Part shown: positions 48,201 to 56,232 of the stretch, piece after piece
How the letters are laid out: each line of letters begins with the position of its first letter
Position numbering within the stretch: position 1 is the stretch's first letter
Notes under the pieces: generated by a model
Seen by the model: the letters and a program-made list of their open reading frames with translations, nothing else
Told to the model about the DNA's origin: nothing
The model's database searches: none
Assembly: GCA_903917345.1 (NCBI GenBank)
Contig: CAIXAE010000010.1
Coordinates: 82,906 to 146,905 of the forward strand
Length of the DNA stretch: 64,000 bases
DNA from: an uncultured Methylococcaceae bacterium
GTDB lineage: Bacteria; Pseudomonadota; Gammaproteobacteria; Methylococcales; Methylomonadaceae
Direction of reading: 5' to 3'
Program-made: the position numbers and the translations under genes

Positions 48201-48667
48201 ATCGCTTCGAATGCAGCACGATTAAGCTCTACTAGAAAGTCATTTATATGTCTTTTAGATTTGTCGAATTGTTTAACCCATTCTAGTAACAACGGACCTT
48301 TTTCCGTCAACTCAAGGTAAGGCTGTAACTCTTTAAGCGTTTGCGCATCATACTTAAATGGATAATTTTCAGCATAATCCTCTACAAAAAAATCAAAAGG
48401 ATTAATCACCGTCATATCGGCAATCACTTCAACTTCTACGCTTAATTTTTGACATTTATCGGGGAATACCACTCGGCCTAGTATGTTTCCGAAAGGATCT
48501 TGTTGCCAATTAATAAAGTGGTTCTTTGGCTCAATACGCAAGGCATAGGCTTTTATGGGTGTTCGACTATGAACTGCTGGCCGTAAGCGAAAAACATGGG
48601 GGGATAAGGATACAGGCCTATCAAAACTGTATACGGTTTTGTGACGAATGGCGACACGTATGGTCAT
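45272..48667 (-). CDS. Transglutaminase / DUF2126 large protein
   Basis: An 1131-residue cytosolic protein. Residues 1-90 form the transglutaminase N-terminal domain and about 160-250 the catalytic domain with Cys180 (SGSCRDSAW), His229 (DLHAWTEVY) and Asp245 (GLDPTSG). The remaining 850 residues are the DUF2126 domain. It has motifs such as LTMGGEPTFVSVDDMEGDEWN and the Gly/His-rich DGRHTGTGGGNHITMG, related in layout to glutamine-synthetase-like or ATP-grasp amidoligases. This fusion marks the same amidoligase/transglutaminase neighbourhoods in many proteobacteria. It may be the first gene of the run. Confidence 0.88.
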   Translation of the reverse strand: MTIRVAIRHKTVYSFDRPVSLSPHVFRLRPAVHSRTPIKAYALRIEPKNHFINWQQDPFGNILGRVVFPDKCQKLSVEVEVIADMTVINPFDFFVEDYAENYPFKYDAQTLKELQPYLELTEKGPLLLEWVKQFDKSKRHINDFLVELNRAAFEAISYNIRMEVGIQSSEETLKIRSGSCRDSAWLLVQALRHLGLAARFVSGYLVQLTSDVKSLDGPSGPEQDFTDLHAWTEVYVPGAGWIGLDPTSGLLAGEGHIPLACTPDPASAAPVTGGTDKCEVEFEFSNTVERLHEDPRVTKPYTDEQWYHIDALGKAVDKRLLEDDVRLTMGGEPTFVSVDDMEGDEWNTHADGANKRERAQHLTMRLRDVFAKGAMLHYGQGKWYPGEPLPRWQYGIFWRKDEAPVWRNPALLADINKDYGHTVKQAQKFIYELAQRLGVQTKYVVTGFEDRFYHLWQEGTLPDNLDSLKYDLSDSIERKTLTKLLEVGLDQPVGFTLPIKWNWYEHVWKSGPWDFRRGAMFLIPGNSPMGMRLPLASLPWVAPDKRDSQEPQSLFKDLPELGDYYGEVTRRYSHLEAKVNEHPEIIEQEVGDSVAEVEVPHTALCVEARNGRIHIFMPPLTTLEHYLELVAAIEATAESLAIPVVLEGYEPPRDYRIERLMVTPDPGVIEVNIHPSKSWDELVEKTHIIYEQAHLSRLGTEKFMQDGRHTGTGGGNHITMGAEMPADSPMLRRPDLLRSLITYWQHHPGLSYLFSGMFIGPTSQAPRVDEGRDEKLYELEIAFQQMPEGEVPAPWLVDRLLRHLLTDITGNTHRSEFCIDKLYSPDSSTGRLGILELRSFEMPPHAQMSLVQVVLLRSLIAWFWREPYKHDLVRWGTELHDRFMLPHYVHEDMRQVTKDLQRAGFAFDLEWLAPFFEFRFPRYGNTLIDGMDLELRFAIEPWHVLGEEMSSSGTARYVDSSVERVQIAVTGFTEGRYVIACNGRRVPMRNTGRKGEFVAGVRYRAWQPPSALHPTIAPHTPLVFDVIDTWNGRSVGGCTYYVAHPGGRSYDDFPVNDYAAETRRMTRFWDYGHTPGVIIRPPLASTRDVASDEPFLQNFKATDKAPSAMAPPVEELTVDYPFTLDLRHRNR

Positions 48668-48874
48668 AATCTTTTTTCCTATTGCCTAAGTTTAATTTGG
48701 CTGTACTCCCTAAAAACCTAAGAGCACATAATCCACATGCTCATAGTGTAAGCATAAATTGTTCCATAATTTCACTTTTATCTGAAACAGACGACTCTCT
48801 ATGATCAAATAAAAACTAAACGTCCTCCGACTACAGATTTATGCCTGTTAAATATTGAAACTTAAAAAAATTAT

Positions 48875-49921
48875 TCAATCAGAAAACCCTATGTATTTTC
48901 GGTAAGGCGACCCCACCTTCCACGTAATAGCCTCAGTGTAATAGTGCATTAAAGCAAAATATCCCAATAAACCTACCGTAATGACTTTATGAATCTGGAC
49001 ATCGAATAGAAACTGAGCAAGAAAATTCACAAATTGATCGCCATAAGCCTGCAAGACAAAAGCTAACGCAAATGAAGATAAAGGCAAGACCAGAAATATA
49101 TTAATTCTTAATTGAGCGGCACATCGATAAAGTAAATTTTGTGGCTGTTCATGATGTTTATTAAAATCATGCGTCACATAAAAGACATATGCAGTGGCAT
49201 CATGCACCAATCTGGGCACTAAAATAGCTAAGAAATAATACTGCTGAACATACAAATAGAAACTACTGACAATCAACAAAACATTAGCCCATAAAAACCA
49301 ATGACCTATTTTCGTAATAATAAGCCGTTGACAATAAACAGCAGTGAATACCAAACAGGTACATAATAAACCCACAAAGAGCTTTAATGCTTCTACTTGC
49401 TGTACTTCCAAACTGTTTTTTAAAAAAATACCAATGTAAATAAACAAGCCAGCAACGATGCTTAAACTCAGAAGAAGATAAAAAGCACCATTAGGCAAAC
49501 GACAAACACCTCTCGCGACACCAAGTTGCTGTTTAATGACATGATAAACAGTCCATGCGGCGACAAATACGTAAAAAACTTTATACGGAATAAATAAACT
49601 ACCGAACCCAAATATAACCGCCAATAACAACGTTATACCTAAGATATTTCGTTTATAAATCTTAAGATATTCAGCACTGCCCACTAACACTATTGCACTC
49701 GCTAATATGTGGGGCGTACCAAATAAAATCTGAAATAATAAAAAATGTGTTGGGCTCGAAGGTAAATTATCTTTTAAATAATTTTCTAAAAAAAAGGTAT
49801 CAATAAGCTGAATAAATAAACACAAGGGAATAATGGCATATAGGCTCAATAATAACTTAAATGAAACTGTCAATTTTTGCTTAGCGGGCAATGCATTAAT
49901 TACAGAAACGGGTGCAGACAT
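48875..49921 (-). CDS. Polytopic membrane protein, unknown function
   Basis: A protein of 348 residues with about nine hydrophobic helices and histidines placed at membrane edges: TPHILAS, YHVIKQQLG, PRLVHDATAYVFYVTHDF and LMHYYTEAITWK. The pattern is reminiscent of membrane di-iron or heme oxidases, but no family is recognised. The start is the ATG at 49921 with AGAGGA seven bases upstream; a GTG at 49927 is the only longer option. It is divergent from the HIT-cstA operon and separated from the DUF2126 gene by about 200 bases without features. Confidence 0.65.
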   Translation of the reverse strand: MSAPVSVINALPAKQKLTVSFKLLLSLYAIIPLCLFIQLIDTFFLENYLKDNLPSSPTHFLLFQILFGTPHILASAIVLVGSAEYLKIYKRNILGITLLLAVIFGFGSLFIPYKVFYVFVAAWTVYHVIKQQLGVARGVCRLPNGAFYLLLSLSIVAGLFIYIGIFLKNSLEVQQVEALKLFVGLLCTCLVFTAVYCQRLIITKIGHWFLWANVLLIVSSFYLYVQQYYFLAILVPRLVHDATAYVFYVTHDFNKHHEQPQNLLYRCAAQLRINIFLVLPLSSFALAFVLQAYGDQFVNFLAQFLFDVQIHKVITVGLLGYFALMHYYTEAITWKVGSPYRKYIGFSD

Positions 49922-50026
49922 AAACACATCCTCTGATATATAGTTGTTATATTTTAAAACAGAAGCTAAATTACACTAAATTTATTAGATACTTCGACAA
50001 CAATCTATCGACTCTACAGCTAAACA

Positions 50027-50449
50027 ATGACAGCATTATTTCAATTACATCCCCGCTTAAAAGCAGATAGCATACAACTAGGTCGCTTTGAATTGTGCCA
50101 ATTACTTCTCATGAATGACAATCAGTTTCCTTGGTTTATTCTGGTTCCAGAAAAAGCAGATATTAAAGAAATATATCAATTGAGCAAAGCAGATCGACTC
50201 TTACTCGCCGAGGAGTCAAATTACTTAGCTGAAAATTTAGCGGTCTTTTATAAGGCCGATAAAATGAATATTGCAGCCATTGGCAATCTAGTCCCTCAAC
50301 TCCACATTCACCATATTGTGCGCTACCAAACGGACAAAGCTTGGCCAGCACCTATCTGGGGGAAATTTGAAGCTATTTCTTATAGCGAAACACAACTTAG
50401 CACTGCTATTGCAGACATTAAATCTCAACTTATTAACTTGAATTCTTAA
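50027..50449 (+). CDS. HIT domain protein
   Basis: A 140-residue histidine-triad protein. The triad region is LVPQLHIHHIVRYQTD (about residues 87-102), followed by WPAPIWG as in gammaproteobacterial HIT proteins of the galactose-1-phosphate uridylyltransferase-like fold. Such proteins hydrolyse nucleoside phosphoramidates or dinucleoside polyphosphates. The stop lies two bases before cstA, so they are co-transcribed. Confidence 0.87.
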   Translation: MTALFQLHPRLKADSIQLGRFELCQLLLMNDNQFPWFILVPEKADIKEIYQLSKADRLLLAEESNYLAENLAVFYKADKMNIAAIGNLVPQLHIHHIVRYQTDKAWPAPIWGKFEAISYSETQLSTAIADIKSQLINLNS

Positions 50450-50451
50450 TT

Positions 50452-52521
50452 ATGGACAAAACTTTAAAATCAGGTCTTTGGGTATTGATCGCCATTTTGG
50501 GCGCTTCTGCACTGGGTGGTATTGCAATTAACCGCGGCGAAAATATTAATGCCCTGTGGTTTATAGTGGCCGCTCTCTGTATTTATAGTCTTGCTTATCG
50601 CTTTTATGCCGCCTGGATTGCTGCGACAGTTTTGGCAGTCGACTTTACTCGCGCAACGCCTGCGGAACGATTAGAGAACGGACGTGATTTTATTCCAACC
50701 CATAAATGGATAGTATTTGGACATCATTTTGCAGCTATTGCGGGTCCTGGCCCGTTAGTGGGACCCACTCTCGCTGCTCAATTTGGTTATCTACCAGGCA
50801 CATTATGGATTTTGGTGGGCGCCGTCTTGGGAGGATGTGTTCAAGACATGGTCACGTTATTTTTATCTACCCGACGTGATGCTAAAAGCTTAGGGCAAAT
50901 GGCCAAAGACGAACTAGGTGCTTTGGGAGGAACAGCCGCCTTAATCGCTACCTTTTCGATAATGATTATTTTAATTGCCGTTTTAGGCTTAATCGTTGTT
51001 AACGCAATGAAACATAGTCCTTGGGCGACATTTACGGTTTCTGCTACGATTCCCATTGCGATGATAGTCGGCGTTTACATGCGCTATTTACGACCAGGTC
51101 AAGTTCTTGAGGCTTCTGCAATCGGCGTATGTTTATTATTGTTATCAGTGGTGGGTGGTCGTAATGTTGCTGAACACGAAACATTACGTTTATTATTTGA
51201 TCATGAGGGCTTAACTCTCGCATGGTCGATCATGATTTATGGCTTTGCTGCAGCCATCTTGCCCGTTTGGTTATTATTAGCGCCAAGAGATTACTTATCA
51301 ACCTATATAAAAATAGGCACCATCACATTGCTTGCTGTCGCTATTTTATTACTCCAACCCAGTATAAAAATGCCTGCAATTACCGAATTTATTGATGGTT
51401 CTGGACCTATTTTTGGCGGCAAGTTATTTCCATTTGTTTTTATTACTATTGCTTGCGGTGCTATTTCCGGTTTTCACTCTTTAATATCTTCTGGCACTAC
51501 ACCTAAATTATTAAGTAATGAACGCGATATAGTGATGATTGGTTATGGTGGCATGTTATTAGAGTCTTTCGTTGCCATTATGGCAATGATCGCTGCGACA
51601 GTCCTAGACCCCGGTGTTTACTTCGCAATCAACAGCTCTGCAGGAATAGTGGGTAGCAATACCATAGATGCCGTCACTAAAATAAGTGCTTGGGGCTATC
51701 CTGTTACAGTTGAGCAAATGCAAAACTTAGCCCAACAAATGGGCGAATCTACCTTATTTGCAAGAACAGGTGGCGCACCCTCTTTGGCAGTGGGTATGGC
51801 AAGTATATTTGGCAAAGCGTTTGGAGATGGACTACTCGCCATCTGGTATCACTTTGCTATTATGTTTGAAGCTATATTTATATTAACCACTTTAGATGCG
51901 GGCACGCGAGTGGGTCGCTTTATGTTGCAAGATATACTGGGCAATATATGGCCCAAAATGGGCGAAACATCATGGACACCTTCTGTCATTTTTACGAGTA
52001 GTATTGTAGTTGCTGGATGGGGATACTTTTTATATATTGGCGTAATCGACCCTAACGGCGGTGTAAACATCTTATGGCCTTTATTTGGTATTGCTAATCA
52101 AATGTTAGCCGCTATAGCCTTAAGTGTGGGCACCGGAATTTTGGTTAAATCAGGTAAATTAAAATACGCTGGAATTACTGGGCTACCTCTCACATGGTTA
52201 GTCATTATCACTAGCACAGCTGCTTGGCAAAAAATTACGAGCCCAGATATTCGAATCGGATTTTTCTCTGCCGCTAACGACTTAGCCGAAAAACTGGCGT
52301 CTGGAACTCTTCCCGCAGCAAAAGCATCTATAGCGCCGCAATTAATTTTAAATCTGCAACTAGACGCGTGGATTACCTTATTTTTTGTCAGCTTACTCTG
52401 GTTAATTATTATTGATATGTTACGCGTATGTTGGCGATCTATAGCAGGCAAGCCAGTATTACCCTCAACAGAATCAAAACATATGCAAAGCAGACTGCTT
52501 GATGCTTGGATTAGAGATTAA
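50452..52521 (+). CDS. cstA: CstA family carbon starvation / pyruvate uptake protein
   Basis: A 689-residue inner-membrane protein with about 16-18 helices. It has HKWIVFGHHFAAIAGPGPLVGPTLAAQFG near the N-terminus (listed here as the HKWIVFGHHF and AGPGPLVGP parts) and the SGFHSLISSGTTPK segment, both hallmarks of CstA. E. coli CstA and BtsT import peptides or pyruvate. The paired ybdD gene overlaps its stop by one base, the standard arrangement. Confidence 0.94.
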   Translation: MDKTLKSGLWVLIAILGASALGGIAINRGENINALWFIVAALCIYSLAYRFYAAWIAATVLAVDFTRATPAERLENGRDFIPTHKWIVFGHHFAAIAGPGPLVGPTLAAQFGYLPGTLWILVGAVLGGCVQDMVTLFLSTRRDAKSLGQMAKDELGALGGTAALIATFSIMIILIAVLGLIVVNAMKHSPWATFTVSATIPIAMIVGVYMRYLRPGQVLEASAIGVCLLLLSVVGGRNVAEHETLRLLFDHEGLTLAWSIMIYGFAAAILPVWLLLAPRDYLSTYIKIGTITLLAVAILLLQPSIKMPAITEFIDGSGPIFGGKLFPFVFITIACGAISGFHSLISSGTTPKLLSNERDIVMIGYGGMLLESFVAIMAMIAATVLDPGVYFAINSSAGIVGSNTIDAVTKISAWGYPVTVEQMQNLAQQMGESTLFARTGGAPSLAVGMASIFGKAFGDGLLAIWYHFAIMFEAIFILTTLDAGTRVGRFMLQDILGNIWPKMGETSWTPSVIFTSSIVVAGWGYFLYIGVIDPNGGVNILWPLFGIANQMLAAIALSVGTGILVKSGKLKYAGITGLPLTWLVIITSTAAWQKITSPDIRIGFFSAANDLAEKLASGTLPAAKASIAPQLILNLQLDAWITLFFVSLLWLIIIDMLRVCWRSIAGKPVLPSTESKHMQSRLLDAWIRD

Positions 52522-52721
52522 TGACAATACCTAAGCTTAAATATTTTTGGCAAATAATCCGTCGACTTTCAGGTGATGACGCTTACGAAGTCTATTTAAA
52601 GAACTTTCACAACGAGCATTGTCATCATGACAGCACTGAGTGTTCTAAACCATTATCGAAAGGAGAGTTCTTTAAGCAATGGCAAGATGAAAAATGGCAA
52701 GGTATTAAGCGTTGCTGTTAA
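52521..52721 (+). CDS. ybdD: YbdD/YjiX family small protein
   Basis: A 66-residue cytosolic protein found downstream of cstA-type genes. It has the family pattern of an N-terminal DDAYEVYLKNF helix, a central acidic/His part, SKGEFFKQWQDEKW and the terminal CC (here KRCC). The E. coli partner is required for CstA/BtsT transport. It overlaps cstA by one base (TAATG). Confidence 0.92.
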   Translation: MTIPKLKYFWQIIRRLSGDDAYEVYLKNFHNEHCHHDSTECSKPLSKGEFFKQWQDEKWQGIKRCC

Positions 52722-52733
52722 ATTAGACTTATT

Positions 52734-53792
52734 ATGGACATAGATTATTTAATCATTGGCCAAGGCCTGGCCGGAAGTTTGTTGGCATGGGAGCTAATAA
52801 ACCGAAATTGCAAAGTTATGATTATAGATAATGGACTAGAAAATGCTTCTAAAGTGGCTGCGGGGTTAATTAACCCCGTTACCGGCCAGCGGTTCGTGAA
52901 GTCCATTGATGTAGATCATTTATTACCCACCGCTAAAAAACATTACGCAGAACTAGCATCTTTTTTTAAACAATCCTTTTATATAGAAAAGCCTCTATTA
53001 AGATTGTTTAAAAACGCTAACGAAATAGAAGCCGCTCATAAACGTCTTGAACAGTCCGATTATCAACCTTATTTAGGTTCATTAAATCGAGCTGCAAATA
53101 GTTTAGAAGACATCAGTGCTCCATTTGGCTTTATAGAACAACATAACACTGGCTATCTTTTAACTAATAATTTATTAGCTTGTTTAAAAGAGTTCTTCAT
53201 AAGCAAACAATGCTATCAACAAGCCACTATCCATTATCAGGATATCCAAATTCAACCGATGCTCAAATGGAAACACATCACTCCGAAACGTATTATTTTT
53301 TGTGAAGGTTATCACGCAAGCTCTAATCCTTGGTTTAATTGGTTACCTTTTCAATTAGCTAAAGGCGAAATATTAACCGTCCACCATTCTTCATCACATT
53401 TAGAAAACATACTTAACTTTGGTAATTGGGTCATTCCCTTAGATGAGCATTTATTTCGTATCGGAGCCACTTTTGATAGAGATAATCTAAACGAACTCTC
53501 CTCAGACTTAGGAAAAGTCAGTTTAATAAAATCATTACAGTCTATTTATCGCCCCTTATCTGAAGGTAATATAGTGAAACATCAGGCAAATATTCGGCCT
53601 TGTACCTTAGATAAACAACCCTTCATTGGCCACCACCCTACCCATACCAAACTGTCTATTTTTAATGGCTTTGGAGCCAAAGGTAGCTTACAGTTACCCT
53701 GGTATAGCCAAAAATTTGCAGATGCTTTATTGAAAGAAGCAGATATACCTTCACCTATTAATCGTCATTATGCAACGCATTTCACTGCTTAA
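52734..53792 (+). CDS. FAD-dependent oxidoreductase (DAO family), candidate MnmL-like
   Basis: A 352-residue flavoprotein of the D-amino-acid-oxidase superfamily. The N-terminal FAD site is IIGQGLAGSLLAWEL (residues 7-21), then VAAGLINPVTGQRFVKS. The C-terminal FAD-contact region is NGFGAKGSLQLPWYS. It overlaps the next gene, an MnmM-type methyltransferase, by 23 bases. In MnmC a flavin oxidase domain and a methyltransferase domain are fused to convert cmnm5U34 to mnm5U34. Here the two activities may be separate genes. The substrate is inferred only from this pairing. Confidence 0.75.
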   Translation: MDIDYLIIGQGLAGSLLAWELINRNCKVMIIDNGLENASKVAAGLINPVTGQRFVKSIDVDHLLPTAKKHYAELASFFKQSFYIEKPLLRLFKNANEIEAAHKRLEQSDYQPYLGSLNRAANSLEDISAPFGFIEQHNTGYLLTNNLLACLKEFFISKQCYQQATIHYQDIQIQPMLKWKHITPKRIIFCEGYHASSNPWFNWLPFQLAKGEILTVHHSSSHLENILNFGNWVIPLDEHLFRIGATFDRDNLNELSSDLGKVSLIKSLQSIYRPLSEGNIVKHQANIRPCTLDKQPFIGHHPTHTKLSIFNGFGAKGSLQLPWYSQKFADALLKEADIPSPINRHYATHFTA

Positions 53793-54354
53793 AATTGCTC
53801 ACAACACACTTAAGGAGCACATTAAAATCAATGATATTGTCATTGATGCAACAATGGGTAACGGGCATGACACTTTATTTCTTGCGCAGCAAGTTGGCCC
53901 CATGGGTCGCGTGTTTGGGTTTGACATACAACAAGCCGCAATCGAGTCAACAATAGACCGTTTAAAAACGAATTCTTATCTTAATACTTTAATATCATTT
54001 CATGCCAGCCATGAAGCCATGGCTGAAAAAATCCCACTGCCACTGCACGGTAAAATTTCTGCGATTATGTTCAACCTAGGCTACTTACCGGGGGGTGACA
54101 AATCCATTATCACATCTATATGCTCCAGCATAAATGCATTAAATACTGCCTGTTCAATCATTAGTGAGAGAGGGATTATCACTTTAATAGCTTATCCCGG
54201 TCATTCAGGTGGTGACTTAGAAACGGTTGAGATAAAAACTTGGTGTAATCAGTTAAACAAAAATCAATTTCAAGTGGATATTATTACCAGCGCAGTTGCC
54301 AACGAAACAGCACCGATTCTTTTTGTTATTCGCAAACACTCTAATAACAACTAA
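53770..54354 (+). CDS. mnmM: MnmM (YtqB)-type class I SAM methyltransferase
   Basis: A 194-residue methyltransferase. The SAM loop is VIDATMGNGHDTLFLAQ (residues about 22-38) and the family-specific motif is FNLGYLPGGDKS (about 100-111), which marks the YtqB/rRNA-methylase-like family. B. subtilis YtqB is MnmM, which methylates nm5U34 of tRNA. Gammaproteobacteria usually use the fused MnmC. It overlaps the FAD oxidoreductase gene. Confidence 0.85.
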   Translation: MQRISLLKIAHNTLKEHIKINDIVIDATMGNGHDTLFLAQQVGPMGRVFGFDIQQAAIESTIDRLKTNSYLNTLISFHASHEAMAEKIPLPLHGKISAIMFNLGYLPGGDKSIITSICSSINALNTACSIISERGIITLIAYPGHSGGDLETVEIKTWCNQLNKNQFQVDIITSAVANETAPILFVIRKHSNNN

Positions 54355-54413
54355 TAAGCCTCAGAATCTGTTATTATTTTGTCCGTTTTATTTACAATAA
54401 CCTTAGGAAATCC

Positions 54414-54728
54414 ATGTCAGAATTTAACAATGTATCAATTGTCAAAAAAGCTAACGTCTACTTCGGTGGCAATGTCTCTAGTCGCACTATCCATTTTGCA
54501 GACGGCTCTGTGAAAACCTTAGGTTTCATGTTGCCAGGAGAATACATTTTTAATACAGCCGATAAAGAATTGATGGAAATATTTGATGGCGATCTTGATG
54601 TCTTATTACCTAATAATGATAAATGGCTAAAAGTAATCGGTGGCGAATCGTTTAATGTACCAGCTAACTGTGCATTTACAGTTAAAATCAATACACCGAC
54701 TGACTATTGTTGCTCGTTTATCAAATAA
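54414..54728 (+). CDS. ppnP: Pyrimidine/purine nucleoside phosphorylase PpnP
   Basis: A 104-residue cupin-like protein with the conserved VSIVKKANVYFGGNVSSRTI start and MLPGEYIFNT and GESFNVPANCAFTVKI motifs. PpnP is a broad-specificity nucleoside phosphorylase that releases ribose-1-phosphate. AGGA sits 6 bases before the ATG. A bidirectional terminator lies downstream. Confidence 0.95.
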   Translation: MSEFNNVSIVKKANVYFGGNVSSRTIHFADGSVKTLGFMLPGEYIFNTADKELMEIFDGDLDVLLPNNDKWLKVIGGESFNVPANCAFTVKINTPTDYCCSFIK

Positions 54729-54794
54729 ATTATCTACACTAGAATAATTTCCAACTCATTTCCCTCTTAAAAACCGCTCCATTTCAACAGGCAT

Positions 54795-54835
54795 AAAAAA
54801 AGCCGGATTTCATGAAGAAACCCGGCTCTTTTATT
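54795..54835. terminator. Bidirectional terminator between ppnP and ctpA
   Basis: A stem of about 11 pairs (AGCCGGATTTC against GAAACCCGGCT, G-U pair included) with a short loop. It is followed by seven T on the minus strand and CTTTTATTT on the plus strand. It lies between two convergent genes. Confidence 0.85.
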
Positions 54836-54845
54836 TCAAACAAGA

Positions 54846-56162
54846 TTATTTCTTAATAATACTGATCCCTTTTAATAGGTTTAAAGCCTCGTGAAGAGAA
54901 TAATCTTCTATATCTAATTTTTCTTTTTCCTTATCTTGTCCTTCTTTCTTAGCTTTATTAGCAACGGTTGCATTTTGCAAATGACCTGACAAATCAGCTT
55001 CTTTAATTGAAAGAGACTCACCCTTATCAATATTTTCTAATTTAACCCGAGCTAAAGCGATATCTGGTTCAATACCCTCGGCCTGAATTGACCGACCAGA
55101 AGGGGTAAAGTAGCGGGCCGTTGTTAACTTAACGGCTGCACCATTACTTGTTGGCAAGATCGTTTGTACGGAGCCTTTACCAAAAGACTTCTCACCCATA
55201 ATGACTGCACGCTTTTGATCTTGTAATGCACCAGCAACAATTTCTGATGCGGATGCAGAACCACCATTAATCAACACCACCATAGGTGCTTCATCAATGA
55301 GATCATCTGGGGATGCATTAAAGCGCATTTCTGAGTTTTCAATGCGACCTTCGGTATAAACGATAAGCCCACTTTTAAGAAAAGCGTCACTCACTTCTAC
55401 TGCTGCATTTAAAACACCACCGGGATTATTTCTTAAGTCTAAAACCAATCCTCTTAATGGCGCACCATTCTCCTTCTTTAAACTAGCTAATGATTCTCTT
55501 AGGCCTTCACCCGTGCCTGATTGAAAACTACTAATACGTAAATAGCCATACCCTTTTTCTAGTAATCGGCTTTTGACACTCTTAACTTTGATTATATCTC
55601 TAGCTAATGTGAGCTTTAATGGAGCCTCCAAGCCTTCTCTAACAATAGTCAAAACAATTTTACTATTAGGCTCACCACGCATTAATTTAACGGCGTCGTT
55701 TAACGACATGCCTTTAACCGGTTTATCATCTAACTTAATAATAAGATCCCCAGTCTTGATACCTGCTTTTTGGGCTGGTGTATCATCTATGGGAGATACA
55801 ACCTTTATAAAGCCATTCTCCATGGTTACTTCAATACCAAGACCACCAAACTGACCCGTAGTCCCTTCTTTAAGCTCTTGATATTCTTCAGCAACTAAAT
55901 AAGCAGAATGAGGATCAAGACCACTTAACATGCCTCGAACAGCATCTTCTAATAGCTTTTTATCAGAAACAGGCTCTACGTAATCTCTTTTTATTCTGCC
56001 AAAAATTTCAGTGAATGTCCTTAAGTCTTCATAAGGTAAAGTATCTGTATCAATCGGCGCTACAGAAGTCGATTTATCTGCAGCAACACTGCCGCAGACA
56101 CCGATGAAAACACCCAGCATTATCCCCAAGGATAAAATAAATATCGCTTTCTTTTTTAGCAT
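54846..56162 (-). CDS. ctpA: Carboxy-terminal processing protease CtpA (S41)
   Basis: A periplasmic serine protease of 438 residues. A signal or anchor helix (AIFILSLGIMLGVFIGVCG) is followed by the S41 cap, a PDZ domain (about 100-190; LGIEVTMENGFIKVVSPIDD) and the catalytic Ser-Lys pair: Ser304 in NGGSASASEI and Lys329 in FGKGSVQ. Homologues process and degrade cell-wall hydrolases. The ATG at 56162 is preferred to a TTG three codons upstream. It is the last gene of gpmI-envC-ctpA. Confidence 0.94.
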   Translation of the reverse strand: MLKKKAIFILSLGIMLGVFIGVCGSVAADKSTSVAPIDTDTLPYEDLRTFTEIFGRIKRDYVEPVSDKKLLEDAVRGMLSGLDPHSAYLVAEEYQELKEGTTGQFGGLGIEVTMENGFIKVVSPIDDTPAQKAGIKTGDLIIKLDDKPVKGMSLNDAVKLMRGEPNSKIVLTIVREGLEAPLKLTLARDIIKVKSVKSRLLEKGYGYLRISSFQSGTGEGLRESLASLKKENGAPLRGLVLDLRNNPGGVLNAAVEVSDAFLKSGLIVYTEGRIENSEMRFNASPDDLIDEAPMVVLINGGSASASEIVAGALQDQKRAVIMGEKSFGKGSVQTILPTSNGAAVKLTTARYFTPSGRSIQAEGIEPDIALARVKLENIDKGESLSIKEADLSGHLQNATVANKAKKEGQDKEKEKLDIEDYSLHEALNLLKGISIIKK

Positions 56163-56232
56163 GTATCTCAAAACTCCCTATACCCGTTTATTACCTATAA
56201 TATCATTTAAAGAATGACAAAATTGCGATCAA

